DNA of 64,000 nt from G11 sp947167445 (lineage in GTDB: Bacteria > Bacillota > Clostridia > Lachnospirales > Lachnospiraceae): assembly GCA_947167445.1 (NCBI GenBank), contig CAMVID010000010.1, positions 32,791 through 96,790 on the forward strand. Direction: 5' to 3'. Below, piece after piece: positions 17,778-26,308 of this stretch; within the stretch, counting starts at the first letter, position 1; each line of letters begins with the position of its first letter. Made by a program: the position numbers and the translations under genes. The notes under the pieces were generated by a model. It ran no database searches and had not been told where the DNA came from. It saw only the letters and a list, made by a program, of their open reading frames with translations.

Positions 17778-18057
17778 CATAATGATATAGATATTTTCTT
17801 ATTCTATTATGCTTGATTTTTAAAGTTTTAATTGGCTTAGTCATAATAGACTCTAATTTATCTCAATCCATTACACCGGCGTCCACTTCATTTTCATAAT
17901 AATTTTGCATTTTGAAAGAACTATTATGAAGCCCCACAGTTCAAAAATCATTTTAATGTCATAATGATTTTGATATTTATGAGGATTATTATGATACACG
18001 AAAAAATGATAGCTATCTTCAGGCATAATAAACGGGCATCTTCCTTAAATTATTATG
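17778..18057. repeat. Array 1: five CATAATA-N20-TATTATG units
   Basis: Left half-sites start at 17778, 17842, 17895, 17960 and 18024; right half-sites end at 17811, 17875, 17928, 17993 and 18057, so each unit is 34 bp. Units 1 and 4 have CATAATG on the left, and unit 2 has a weak right half (CATTACA) still in register. Unit starts are 64, 53, 65 and 64 bp apart. The short step is 11 bp less, about one helical turn, so phasing is kept. The N20 and roughly N30 segments are unrelated to each other. This fits phased protein-binding sites better than CRISPR, whose repeats would be conserved throughout. Confidence 0.85.
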
Positions 18058-18078
18058 ACAGGTCAACATATTTTCTTT

Positions 18079-18106
18079 CAAAAATAGCCGGGGAAATCCC
18101 CCGGCT
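18079..18106 (-). terminator. Terminator of the MATE exporter gene
   Basis: Stem AGCCGGGG / CCCCGGCT with a 5-base loop, followed on the minus strand by TATTTTTG, about 60 bp after the MATE stop codon. Confidence 0.8.
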
Positions 18107-18110
18107 TTAT

Positions 18111-18144
18111 CTGCACTCTGTAGAGAAGGAGTAATTCTTCTCTT
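18111..18144 (+). repeat. Direct repeat, copy 2, with terminator T-run
   Basis: Copy of 17533-17566 (29/34). It still reads as the last codons E-K-E-stop of the YitT-like protein, followed by stem AGAGAAG / CTTCTCT and a run of T residues (to about 18155). It therefore looks like the original 3' end and terminator of that gene, displaced by the 17567-18110 segment. It could now act as a plus-strand terminator. Confidence 0.8.
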
Positions 18145-18168
18145 TTTTATTCTTTTGGGGGATGGAAA

Positions 18169-19536
18169 TCAAATCTTGATCTCCGTCCACTTACCCTGTC
18201 TGAATCTGATGGTGGACAGAATGAATCTTCCCACCTGGTCCGCAAGAACTCCTGCCCATATTCCTATGATTCCAAATCCCAGAGCAATTCCGAAGGCATA
18301 TGAGAATATGGTTCTGATTACGGTTACGCAAAGGATTGAAACCATTGCGGTGTAAAGGGTATCTCCCGCGCCCCTTAAGCATCCCATGTTGATAACCTGA
18401 ACTATCTGGAAGATACATACGAAGATAATGACTCTCATAATGGAGATTCCGATTTCCACAATGTGTTCTTCCTTAAAGAACAGGCTCATAAGGCCCCTCG
18501 CTCCGAAATAGTAAACCGCCGTAAGACCCACAGCAATGCAGGCTCCAAGGAGTTTGCAGGTTCTGCCGTATTCCTTGGCAAGTTCCTTATCCTTTTCACC
18601 AAGGCTCCTTCCTATGAGAGCCACCGCCGTGGCCTGCAAGCCATCACCAAAGGAGAAGGAAAGTCCAAGAAGGTTCATTCCCACCTGGTGAGCCGCCATG
18701 GCATCTGTTCCCTGCTTGGCCGCCATAATGGCAGTCAGCATGAAACCGATTCTCATAAGAATCTGCTCAGCGAATACGCTGTAACCTATTTTTACAATAA
18801 GACCGAAGGCCTCAAGGGAGGGTCTTATTTTGTTTTCAATAATATAAGCAATATTGATGAATCCGTCTTTCTTGGTAATGGAAATTACGCTCATTATGCT
18901 GGCAACCACCGTACCAAAAACCGTGGCAACCGCCGCACCCACAATTCCAAGTCTCGGGAATCCGAGATGGCCTCCGATTAAAAGATAGTTGAACACTATA
19001 TTAACCGTGTTTGAGGTTACATTGGTGGTCATGGTTATCCTTGTGTTTCCTGCTCCACGCTGGGCTGAGTTAATGGCCATCTGGACGCAGTTAAACACCA
19101 TGCCCCCCATAATGATGCTAAGGTAAGTAACCGCACTGTCATGGGTTTCCGCCGTTGAGCCGCAAAGCGCGATTATGGGGCTCGCATAAACAACAAAAAG
19201 CGTGCTGATTACAGCCGCAGCCACCAAAACAAATGCAAGGCTCGTCACCAGAATTACATGAGCTTCCTTCTGTCGCCTCTCGCCTCTTCTTCTTGCCACC
19301 AGTGCCGATATGGACACATTAAGCGCGAAAAACAAAGAAAGTCCCATAAACTTGGGCTGGGTCGTCAGTCCTACCGCAGCCACTTCCTTGGCCCCCATGC
19401 CGGAAACCATCAGCGAGTCGATAAGTCCCGCAAAAGCCACAAAGAAAGACTCTATTATAGCCGGCCACGCCATGTTGACAGTGGTCTTTATTTTATCCTT
19501 ATGATATCCCTTAAATAAGTTTCTTATTGCTTCCAT
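18169..19536 (-). CDS. MATE-family multidrug/metabolite exporter
   Basis: About 455 residues starting at ATG 19534-19536, where the family-like N-terminus MEAIRNLFKGYHKDK begins. An open extension of 48 codons upstream is basic, low in hydrophobic residues and not typical. About twelve membrane helices are predicted. MATE features include the first-helix region NMAWPAIIESFFVAFAGLID and QMAINSAQRGAGNTRI. The family exports drugs or metabolites against Na+ or H+. The ribosome site is weak. It faces the YitT-family gene across array 1 and diverges from the symporter gene. The substrate cannot be told from sequence. Confidence 0.9.
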   Translation of the reverse strand: MEAIRNLFKGYHKDKIKTTVNMAWPAIIESFFVAFAGLIDSLMVSGMGAKEVAAVGLTTQPKFMGLSLFFALNVSISALVARRRGERRQKEAHVILVTSLAFVLVAAAVISTLFVVYASPIIALCGSTAETHDSAVTYLSIIMGGMVFNCVQMAINSAQRGAGNTRITMTTNVTSNTVNIVFNYLLIGGHLGFPRLGIVGAAVATVFGTVVASIMSVISITKKDGFINIAYIIENKIRPSLEAFGLIVKIGYSVFAEQILMRIGFMLTAIMAAKQGTDAMAAHQVGMNLLGLSFSFGDGLQATAVALIGRSLGEKDKELAKEYGRTCKLLGACIAVGLTAVYYFGARGLMSLFFKEEHIVEIGISIMRVIIFVCIFQIVQVINMGCLRGAGDTLYTAMVSILCVTVIRTIFSYAFGIALGFGIIGIWAGVLADQVGRFILSTIRFRQGKWTEIKI

Positions 19537-19706
19537 GATTAGTCTATATTTGCACCTTTTCCCATCATTGTCAACGCAATATCTGTGTTTCTGCTTTGCA
19601 GAGCTTGCTTTCCCGCCTCCCCTCCTATCTCCCCACCGCCCAAATCCGAATTTCCCTTGACACAAATAAGCTAACCCCATATAATATCACTTGTGGGTAC
19701 TTTATT

Positions 19707-19731
19707 GCTTTAAAGCGTTACGCTTTAAAGC
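19707..19731. promoter_or_regulatory. Perfect dyad upstream of the sodium:solute symporter gene
   Basis: GCTTTAAAGCG-TTA-CGCTTTAAAGC: 11-bp arms, 3-base centre, and each arm contains the self-palindrome GCTTTAAAGC. It lies about 90 bp before the symporter start, in the divergent gap with the MATE gene. Tandem palindromes here suggest an operator; the regulator is unknown. Confidence 0.5.
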
Positions 19732-19819
19732 GAATCAAAGATTGGCATACAGACTGATTCAAAGCACAATCAATCACAGGCCGTCCCACGACACACTAGA
19801 GTATTTGGAGGATTTCTAA

Positions 19820-21355
19820 ATGATTAAGGTATTATTGCTGCTAATCTTCTTTGGCGTCATGATTGCCGTAGGTCTCTACTCACGTAAGACAGCAACTGAC
19901 GTTAACGGATTCGTACTTGGCGGAAGAAGCGTAGGTCCCTGGCTTACAGCTTTTGCATACGGTACGTCTTACTTCAGTGCGGTTGTATTTGTAGGATACG
20001 CCGGACAGTTTGGTTACAAATACGGCCTCTCCTCTACATGGATTGGCTTGGGTAATGCGATTATAGGTTCACTCATGGCCTGGGTTGTTCTCGGAAGAAG
20101 AACAAGAGTTATGAGTAAACACCTTCAATCAGCAACAATGCCTGACTTCTTTGGAAAGCGCTATCACAGCAAAGCTATCAGAATCGTATCTGCTTTGATT
20201 GCGTTCATCTTCCTTATTCCTTATACATCATCTGTTTATAACGGACTTTCAAGACTTTTCGGAATGGCATTCGATGTTCCCTACACAGCATGTGTAATTG
20301 TTATGGCACTTCTTACCGCCGTATATGTAATCCTTGGCGGTTACATGGCAACAGCCATCAACGATTTCATTCAAGGAATTATCATGCTGTTCGGTATCGT
20401 TGCTGTAATCCTTGCCGTTCTTAATTCAAACGGCGGATTCTTCGCAGCCTACACTTCGCTTTCAGCACTTGACAGCGATGTTGCTGTAACAGAGGGCTTA
20501 AGAGGCGCTTACACATCATTCTTCGGTCCCGATCCCGTAAACCTTATGGGCGTTGTAATTCTTACATCCCTCGGTACCTGGGGACTTCCCCAGATGGTTC
20601 AGAAATTCTACGCCATCAAGGATGAAAGAGCTATCAAAACCGGAACAATCATTTCCACATTCTTCGCTGTAGTTGTTGCAGGCGGCTGCTACTTCTTAGG
20701 AGGATTTGCAAGACTTAATGATGTAAGCGAAATCACAGTAGACGGCAAGATCGTTTATGACGCAATTATCCCCAACATGCTTTCAAAACTTCCCGAGATT
20801 TTGATCGGTGTTGTAATTGTCCTGGTATTATCGGCATCAATGTCAACACTTTCAAGCCTTGTTCTCACATCAAGTTCAACCTTGACCCTTGATCTTATCA
20901 AAGGCAACGTGAAGAAGGAACTTACTGAGAAAAAGCAGGTTTTTATCATGAGAATATTCATAGTGGTATTCATCGTAGTATCTGTAGTTATGGCCCTTAA
21001 TCCTCCCACATTCATCGCACAACTCATGGGTATTTCATGGGGTGCTTTGGCAGGTGCATTCCTCGCTCCTTTGGTTTACGGCCTCTACTGGAAGGGTGTA
21101 ACAAGAGCAGGCGTGTGGGCAGGCTTCATTTCAGGTGTGGGCATTACAGTTGCTAACCTTTTCTTAAACTTCATGTCTCCCATCAACGCAGGCGCACTTG
21201 CGATGGTTGCAGGACTTGTGGTTGTTCCTGTGGTATCCCTTGTAACACCCAAGCTTGATCAGGGCGAAATCGACTTCTCCTTCAAGTGCTACGAGAAGAA
21301 GAAAGTCATCGAAAAGAAGATTGCTCTTCCCGAAGACGAAATTGCCAAGGATTAA
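19820..21355 (+). CDS. Sodium:solute symporter (SSS family)
   Basis: The 511-residue protein has about thirteen membrane helices, with the SSS-family start (NGFVLGGRSVGPWLTAFAYG) and core motif TAINDFIQGIIMLFGIV. A charged C-terminal tail (KCYEKKKVIEKKIALPEDE) faces the cytosol. SSS transporters couple Na+ entry to uptake of sugars, amino acids, organic acids or vitamins. No enzyme gene beside it reveals the substrate. GGAGG lies ahead of ATG 19820 and a strong terminator follows. Confidence 0.92.
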   Translation: MIKVLLLLIFFGVMIAVGLYSRKTATDVNGFVLGGRSVGPWLTAFAYGTSYFSAVVFVGYAGQFGYKYGLSSTWIGLGNAIIGSLMAWVVLGRRTRVMSKHLQSATMPDFFGKRYHSKAIRIVSALIAFIFLIPYTSSVYNGLSRLFGMAFDVPYTACVIVMALLTAVYVILGGYMATAINDFIQGIIMLFGIVAVILAVLNSNGGFFAAYTSLSALDSDVAVTEGLRGAYTSFFGPDPVNLMGVVILTSLGTWGLPQMVQKFYAIKDERAIKTGTIISTFFAVVVAGGCYFLGGFARLNDVSEITVDGKIVYDAIIPNMLSKLPEILIGVVIVLVLSASMSTLSSLVLTSSSTLTLDLIKGNVKKELTEKKQVFIMRIFIVVFIVVSVVMALNPPTFIAQLMGISWGALAGAFLAPLVYGLYWKGVTRAGVWAGFISGVGITVANLFLNFMSPINAGALAMVAGLVVVPVVSLVTPKLDQGEIDFSFKCYEKKKVIEKKIALPEDEIAKD

Positions 21356-21376
21356 TTGGATTAGTCGGAAATACAA

Positions 21377-21415
21377 AGAGCCATGCACCTTTGACGGGTA
21401 CATGGCTCTGTTTTT
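21377..21415 (+). terminator. Rho-independent terminator after the symporter gene
   Basis: Stem AGAGCCATG / CATGGCTCT followed by GTTTTT, 22 bp after the stop codon. Confidence 0.9.
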
Positions 21416-21442
21416 ATGGTAAAAATCCAATTTCCACTTTGT

Positions 21443-22057
21443 TTAATAATTCTTGACGAATACGTCGTTCTCTTTTGAAAAACCCATTTTCTCCAGATAA
21501 GCAATGCTTCCTGAAGGGTCAGCCTTAAAGATGATTTTCTTGAGGCCCTCGTCCCCGAATTGCTTGTAAACATGCTTCCCGGCGCTGAAGTCTCTGTATT
21601 CGGGGCAGGTGTAATCAAGCCATACGTCGAGGGTTTTGTCCTCATTCATGATTCCGAGAACAATTCCTATTACCGTGTCCTTGTAGTAAACCATCCCCGC
21701 GTAGTTATATTTGTCCGAAGGGAATTCAAAACCTTTAAAGAAATGAGTGATGTCTTCCCGATGGTTTTCGATGAAGTAAGCCAGGAAGTTGTCCTTCACA
21801 TCGGTTTCATGCATGTGGTAAATGCGGGCATCATTGCTTTTGAACATCTTGATTATGAATACGATGTTGATGATCAGAAGGGCTCCGTTCATGATTACGG
21901 TGGGATATGTATGTACCAGAAGTCCGTAAATCAGGGACGCAAAGGAACCGATTGAGTTAATGATTCGAAGCTTCAAAACCGAAGACATCAAAAATGACAA
22001 CAGCACCAGTGCCGATCCCACGTAACCTATTATTTCAAATATAGTTCTTGAAGTCAT
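21443..22057 (-). CDS. YgjV-like membrane domain fused to a GNAT-like acetyltransferase domain
   Basis: 204 residues. Residues 1-75 hold about three membrane helices with the YgjV-type pattern (GYVGSALVLLSFLMSSVLKL, INSIGSFASLIYGL). Residues 80-204 look like a GNAT-like fold, ending with SGSIAYLEKMGFSKEND, where the conserved Y-x-k-x-GF pattern resembles the final GNAT strand region. The acceptor is unknown and the acetyl-CoA loop is not sharply recognisable, so activity is tentative. AGGAG precedes the ATG. It lies between the symporter terminator and the PD-(D/E)XK-like gene. Confidence 0.7.
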   Translation of the reverse strand: MTSRTIFEIIGYVGSALVLLSFLMSSVLKLRIINSIGSFASLIYGLLVHTYPTVIMNGALLIINIVFIIKMFKSNDARIYHMHETDVKDNFLAYFIENHREDITHFFKGFEFPSDKYNYAGMVYYKDTVIGIVLGIMNEDKTLDVWLDYTCPEYRDFSAGKHVYKQFGDEGLKKIIFKADPSGSIAYLEKMGFSKENDVFVKNY

Positions 22058-22149
22058 ATGAATTCTCCTATGGATGATAATGTGTCGTTTCCTGTTAAAT
22101 TATCTTTAATTCTATCATCATTATGATTTATTTGCCATCCAAGGACAGT

Positions 22150-22941
22150 TTACAGCTCAAAAACGGCCTTTAAAAGCCCATCCAATTCCTTGGTACTCAG
22201 GGCTTTGTTAGACTGCTCAAAGGTTGCGATTAAATTTTGTCCCAGAAAAATACCATTTTGGGCATAGTGGCTTATTTTCCACATGAAGCCATCAACATAT
22301 TCGGGATTATCCATCATTCCAAAGTGCTCAAGGTAGATTACTCTTCGCTTTTTCACATCAAGAAGAGTAAAGTCTGGATACACCTCATACCCGCCGTTTA
22401 GCACAAGAAGTTCCTCATAATGATACGGTATCCCCAGAGCTGCAAGCCTGTCAGCAATGATGATTTCGGACTTTGATCGTACCCGCTCGCCTTTGCCTGT
22501 GTAGAACTCCTGCTCACACTCTTCTATTCCTTTGGAAATGTAATCTCTCTGCTCCCACTCTTTAGCATAGGTTTCATCATCAACGCAGAATGGTGTTACC
22601 AGCCCCCGCTTGCCCTTTCCCAACTTTTCATGGGCATGGATTAACATGTCTTTTGGGAACTGTTTTAAGTATTTTCTGAGAATTTTCAGTTCAGTTGTAG
22701 CCTGATTTCTCAAACACTCATAATAATCTTTCTCAGCAAGTTTAACTATCATCTTTCCTTCCGACTTTGGAATATAGGTTCCATTAATATCGGATGGATT
22801 CTTTCTGAGATAGTACTGGATTTGACTTCCGCGTGTTGCCGCCCGAAGTTTTCCCTCCGGAGGATTCTTTAGTTTCTTTTCGCATAAAGAAACAGCTTCC
22901 TCAAGAATAGCTTCTCGGGCTCTCAATTCTTTGTAGAGCAT
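22150..22941 (-). CDS. Conserved protein with PD-(D/E)XK nuclease-like motifs
   Basis: About 263 residues from ATG 22939-22941, which has AAAGG upstream; an ATG 15 bp earlier lacks a site. The N-terminal half is helical and charged. The C-terminal half carries RSKSEIIIADRL (Glu near 159), YEVYPDFTLLD (Pro-Asp near 189-190) and VIYLEHFGMMDNPEY (Glu near 205). That order of Glu, PD and E-x-H resembles the PD-(D/E)XK endonuclease core, with His/Phe where Lys is usual. I know such proteins only as uncharacterised relatives of restriction- or phage-type nucleases. Array 2 lies directly upstream. Activity and role are unproven. Confidence 0.65.
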   Translation of the reverse strand: MLYKELRAREAILEEAVSLCEKKLKNPPEGKLRAATRGSQIQYYLRKNPSDINGTYIPKSEGKMIVKLAEKDYYECLRNQATTELKILRKYLKQFPKDMLIHAHEKLGKGKRGLVTPFCVDDETYAKEWEQRDYISKGIEECEQEFYTGKGERVRSKSEIIIADRLAALGIPYHYEELLVLNGGYEVYPDFTLLDVKKRRVIYLEHFGMMDNPEYVDGFMWKISHYAQNGIFLGQNLIATFEQSNKALSTKELDGLLKAVFEL

Positions 22942-23144
22942 AGCATCGCCTTTCATTATTCGTATTTGTTTTCTTCGGGATTATCGGACGAACAGTCCAA
23001 GAATATTTTCGAAGTATGAAAGAATAATACCATTATAAGGACGTAGATACAATTTACAGAATCTAAATAGATTATTAAATTTTCATAAACTCAGTCGCAG
23101 AATCATTGTGGGCATCGTGAAGATTGAAGATTTTGAGTTTGACT

Positions 23145-23434
23145 CATAATAGAGACAGGCTTTCTTTATTTCATTATGCCCCCAAGGAAGCCCAAATTTT
23201 CTTCGCGCATAAAAGATTCATAAAGTTAACATTTTATTATGAAGGTCTAACCATCATAGCCTATTAAGCAAACATAATAGAAGCTTGTAATCCGCGATTT
23301 ATTATGACAAGCAAACCATTATCCTTTCACGGCAATCATAATAATTCCTTAAGAAGTCCGTTCTATTATGTTGCCATGAAGAACACATACCGTAAACAAG
23401 CATAATAGAGCTTGAATATTTAATTTCTATTATG
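23145..23434. repeat. Array 2: five CATAATA-N20-TATTATG units
   Basis: Left half-sites start at 23145, 23208, 23273, 23337 and 23401; right half-sites end at 23178, 23241, 23306, 23370 and 23434, all 34 bp. Unit 1 has CATTATG on the right and unit 2 has CATAAAA on the left; the rest are exact. Unit starts are 63, 65, 64 and 64 bp apart. A weak extra half-site pair may sit near 23084-23110. Inner N20 and outer N30 segments are not conserved. The region 22957-23541 has no gene. The same unit design as array 1, 5 kb away, shows that this is a defined element class and not chance AT richness. Confidence 0.9.
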
Positions 23435-23497
23435 CTTGATGGACAAAAAACAGCCGAAAAGAGCAACCTGTGCAGACAATGCATACAGCGCAGCCCA

Positions 23498-23530
23498 CAA
23501 AAAAAAGCGGATGGGGTATCCCATCCGCTT
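23498..23530 (-). terminator. Terminator of the dha operon
   Basis: Stem AAGCGGATGGG / CCCATCCGCTT with a 4-base loop, followed on the minus strand by eight T residues, just after the dhaK stop codon. Confidence 0.95.
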
Positions 23531-23541
23531 AAAAGCAAGTT

Positions 23542-24537
23542 CTACAGCACCCTCAGTGCGGGTGTGTCGGCCACTGCATTTACGTACTTCTCAAGTTCGT
23601 CATCAAGCTTAAGCAATGAAACTGAGTAGCCTTCCATGTCGATGGAAGTCATAAGGTTTCCTACCCAGGTCTTGGCAATCTTGATGCCCTCTTTTGCAAG
23701 GCGCTCGCTCACTGCAAGATTGCACACATAAAGTTCCTGCAAAGGTGTGCCGCCAAGGCCGTTAACAAGCACAGCTACCTTGTCGCCGCTCTTGTAGATT
23801 CCCTCAGCAAGAATCTTGTCAAGAAGATGATTTGTGGTATCGGAAGCTGAGCGAATCTTCTCTCTGTGAGTTCCGGGCTCGCCGTGGATACCCATTCCGA
23901 TTTCTACCTCATCCTCACCAAGCTCAAAGCTGGGCTTTCCTGCAGTAGGTACGGTACAGGGTGCAATGGCCATGCCCATGCTTCGTACATTTGCAATAAC
24001 CTTCTCAGCAACTGCCTTGACTGCAGCCAGGTCCTTGCCCTCTTCTGCTGCGGCACCTGCACACTTATGTACAAATACGGTACCAGCTATACCTCTTCTT
24101 CCGGTTGTCCATGTGCTGTTCTCAACAGCCACGTCATCGGCAACAACGACCTTCTCAACCGTGATTCCCTCGTCAGCCGCCAGATCTGCTGCCATCTCGA
24201 AGTTCATAACATCGCCGGTGTAATTCTTGATAATAAGAAGGGCTCCCTTGCCGCCATCAGCTGCCTTAATGGCTTCATAAACCTGATCTGGTGTAGGGGA
24301 TGTGAACATTGCTCCTGCAACTGCGGCATCAAGCATTCCCTTTCCTACAAATCCTCCGTGAGAAGGTTCGTGTCCGGAACCGCCTCCGGAAACAAGTACA
24401 ACCTTGCCCTTAGAGCCCCCCGCTCTAACGAGCACATCGCATCCGTCAACTCTCTTAATATATTCCGGATGAGCTGCAACCATGCCACGTAACATCTCGT
24501 CTACAACATTCTCCGCGTTGTTAATCAGTTTCTTCAA
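23542..24537 (-). CDS. dhaK: Dihydroxyacetone kinase subunit DhaK
   Basis: 331 residues matching full-length DhaK. The substrate-anchoring histidine is His218 in GMGIHGEPG, which forms the hemiaminal with dihydroxyacetone in the family. Other signatures are VSGGGSGHEPSHGGFVGKGML and GALLIIKNYTGDVMNFEMA. DhaK binds dihydroxyacetone, and phosphate comes from DhaL-ADP recharged by DhaM. The start codon is TTG (24535-24537) with GGGAGG ideally spaced, and there is no better ATG. It is the last gene of the operon, 44 bp after the EI-like gene, with a strong terminator following. Confidence 0.95.
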   Translation of the reverse strand: MKKLINNAENVVDEMLRGMVAAHPEYIKRVDGCDVLVRAGGSKGKVVLVSGGGSGHEPSHGGFVGKGMLDAAVAGAMFTSPTPDQVYEAIKAADGGKGALLIIKNYTGDVMNFEMAADLAADEGITVEKVVVADDVAVENSTWTTGRRGIAGTVFVHKCAGAAAEEGKDLAAVKAVAEKVIANVRSMGMAIAPCTVPTAGKPSFELGEDEVEIGMGIHGEPGTHREKIRSASDTTNHLLDKILAEGIYKSGDKVAVLVNGLGGTPLQELYVCNLAVSERLAKEGIKIAKTWVGNLMTSIDMEGYSVSLLKLDDELEKYVNAVADTPALRVL

Positions 24538-24581
24538 ATCCTTTACCTCCCATCATTATTGTGTTTTTTGCTATCTATTAT

Positions 24582-26297
24582 TTAACAAGTACTCTTGTTA
24601 AGTAATCCCTCCAGGTAACCTCTCACTTCCTCCGCCGTTTCAAAGGAAAGCACCTTCTCAAGGTCAACATCATCGCTTCGGCAGGTTCTGATGGCTTCCT
24701 TTACCTCAGGCGCCACAGAAGGACTCATGGACAGTTCATCAAGTCCCATGGCCATAAGAAGAGGCGCAGCCAATGCATCTCCTGCCATCTCACCGCACAT
24801 GCCGACCATAATTCCGGCGTCCTTACCGGCCTTCGCTATTGCATAAACAGCCCGAACCACCGCCGGGTCAAAATAGTCATAAAGATAGGAAACCAGGCCA
24901 TTGCCCCTGTCCACCGCCATGGTGTACTGCACCAGGTCATTTGTCCCGATACTAAAGAAATCAACATACTTTGCAAAATCCGCAGCCATCATCACGCTGG
25001 CCGGAGTTTCGGTCATTATTCCAAAAAGCACTTCCTCATCAAAAGAAACCCCTTCGGAGCGCAGCTCGCTCTTGGCCACCTCAAACAAAGCCTTCGCTTC
25101 CTTTATCTCCGCCACGGTATCAATCATGGGAATCATAATCCCCAGTTTCCCGAAAGCGCTGGCTCTAACCAGCGACCGAAGCTGTGTCTTAAACATATCC
25201 TTCTTATCAAGGCAGATTCTGATGGCCCTGTAACCGAGGAAAGGGTTCTCCTCCGGCATAATATCAAGGCATCGGCACTTTTTGTCGCCGCCGATATCCA
25301 AAGTCCTTATAATGCAAAGGTTTCCCCCGGCCTTCTCCAAAAGCTCTCTGTAAGCCGCCGTCTGCTTTTCCTCTCCCGGCAAAACGTCGGAATCCATAAA
25401 CAGGAACTCGGTTCTGTAAAGTCCCACGCCCTCGCAGCCCATCTTCGCGGCCTTATCCATTTCATCGGGGCTTGCCACATTGGCAGCGACCTTTATTCGC
25501 CCGCCATCCAATGAAACCGCAGGGTCCCCGGCTCTCTCAGCCAGGTATCCGGCTTCCTTCCTGTATTCTTCACACTTTTTGGTAAAAGCGTCTTCCTCTC
25601 CTTTCTCAGGAGAAATCACAACGCTTCCCTCTTTTCCATCAACCAAGGCTGCACATCCGTCGCTTCCTGAGGCTTTGCTTATATCCACCCCAACCAGAGT
25701 AACAAAGCCCTTTGCCTTTGCAATAATTACAGAGTGGGAAGTTTTGCTTCCGTTCTCCAGAATCACAGCCTTAACCTTGCCCTCGGAAAAGCCGGCCATA
25801 AGTGCAGGTTCAACATCCTTTGCCACTATTACAAGGTTCTCTCCCTCAACCTTTGTCTCAGGCATGCCAAGGAGCTTTCTAAGCACCCTGTTTCCCACGT
25901 CTTCCACATCATTTGCCCTGTCCCGAAGGTATTCGTCGTCCATGGCCGCAAACATATTCTTAAGATCAGTAACTGCCTTCCTGATTGAGGCCGGGCACGA
26001 AAGTCCCTCCTTAATTCCTCTTTTAATGGCTTCGATAAAACCTGCATCATCCAAAAGCATGAGATGCATGTCAATAATGTCCTCCTCTTCGGGAGAAAGC
26101 TTTTCTCCCTCCGAAAGGATTTCATCCAAATCCGCCTTGGCATTTTTAAGTGCCAAAACAAAACGGGCAAGCTCTCCGTCTTTGTCCGTTTTCTTATATT
26201 CTTTTATAAAAGAGTCGTAATCGACGTCCAAATATCGCACTACTCCCATGGCCACCCCGCCGCAAACCGGGGTACCCTTCAAAACCGTTCTTCCCAT
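24582..26297 (-). CDS. PTS enzyme I-type PEP phosphotransferase in the dha operon
   Basis: The 571-residue protein has full enzyme I length. The phospho-His domain has His188 in GSKTSHSVIIAKAKGF. The PEP-binding barrel shows GCEGVGLYRTEFLFMDSD, the arginine-bearing LGYRAIRICLD, and the catalytic cysteine in VGMCGEMAGD. It would pass phosphate from PEP to HPr. Its position between dhaM and dhaK suggests a dedicated supply to DhaM, whereas E. coli fuses such domains to DhaM. No canonical HPr gene is in this window. Whether it also serves general sugar PTS cannot be told. Confidence 0.9.
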   Translation of the reverse strand: MGRTVLKGTPVCGGVAMGVVRYLDVDYDSFIKEYKKTDKDGELARFVLALKNAKADLDEILSEGEKLSPEEEDIIDMHLMLLDDAGFIEAIKRGIKEGLSCPASIRKAVTDLKNMFAAMDDEYLRDRANDVEDVGNRVLRKLLGMPETKVEGENLVIVAKDVEPALMAGFSEGKVKAVILENGSKTSHSVIIAKAKGFVTLVGVDISKASGSDGCAALVDGKEGSVVISPEKGEEDAFTKKCEEYRKEAGYLAERAGDPAVSLDGGRIKVAANVASPDEMDKAAKMGCEGVGLYRTEFLFMDSDVLPGEEKQTAAYRELLEKAGGNLCIIRTLDIGGDKKCRCLDIMPEENPFLGYRAIRICLDKKDMFKTQLRSLVRASAFGKLGIMIPMIDTVAEIKEAKALFEVAKSELRSEGVSFDEEVLFGIMTETPASVMMAADFAKYVDFFSIGTNDLVQYTMAVDRGNGLVSYLYDYFDPAVVRAVYAIAKAGKDAGIMVGMCGEMAGDALAAPLLMAMGLDELSMSPSVAPEVKEAIRTCRSDDVDLEKVLSFETAEEVRGYLEGLLNKSTC

Positions 26298-26308
26298 ATA
26301 TCCCTTCT

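Noticed and set aside
18169..19680. Longer MATE reading frame starting at 19680
   Set aside because: The extra 48 residues are basic and non-hydrophobic, unlike MATE N-termini; the family-like start is at 19536.
22957..23030. LexA-type box near CGAACAGTCC
   Set aside because: It lacks the GAAC-N4-GTTC symmetry; the short GGAC/GTCC hairpin is the only structure.
17778..23434. CRISPR arrays
   Set aside because: Spacing is regular but only 7-bp half-sites are conserved, not whole repeats, and no cas genes are present.
17778..23434. CATAAT half-sites as -10 promoter elements
   Set aside because: No -35-like hexamer lies at 16-18 bp upstream of the half-sites on either strand, and the strict 34/64-bp spacing is not explained by promoters.
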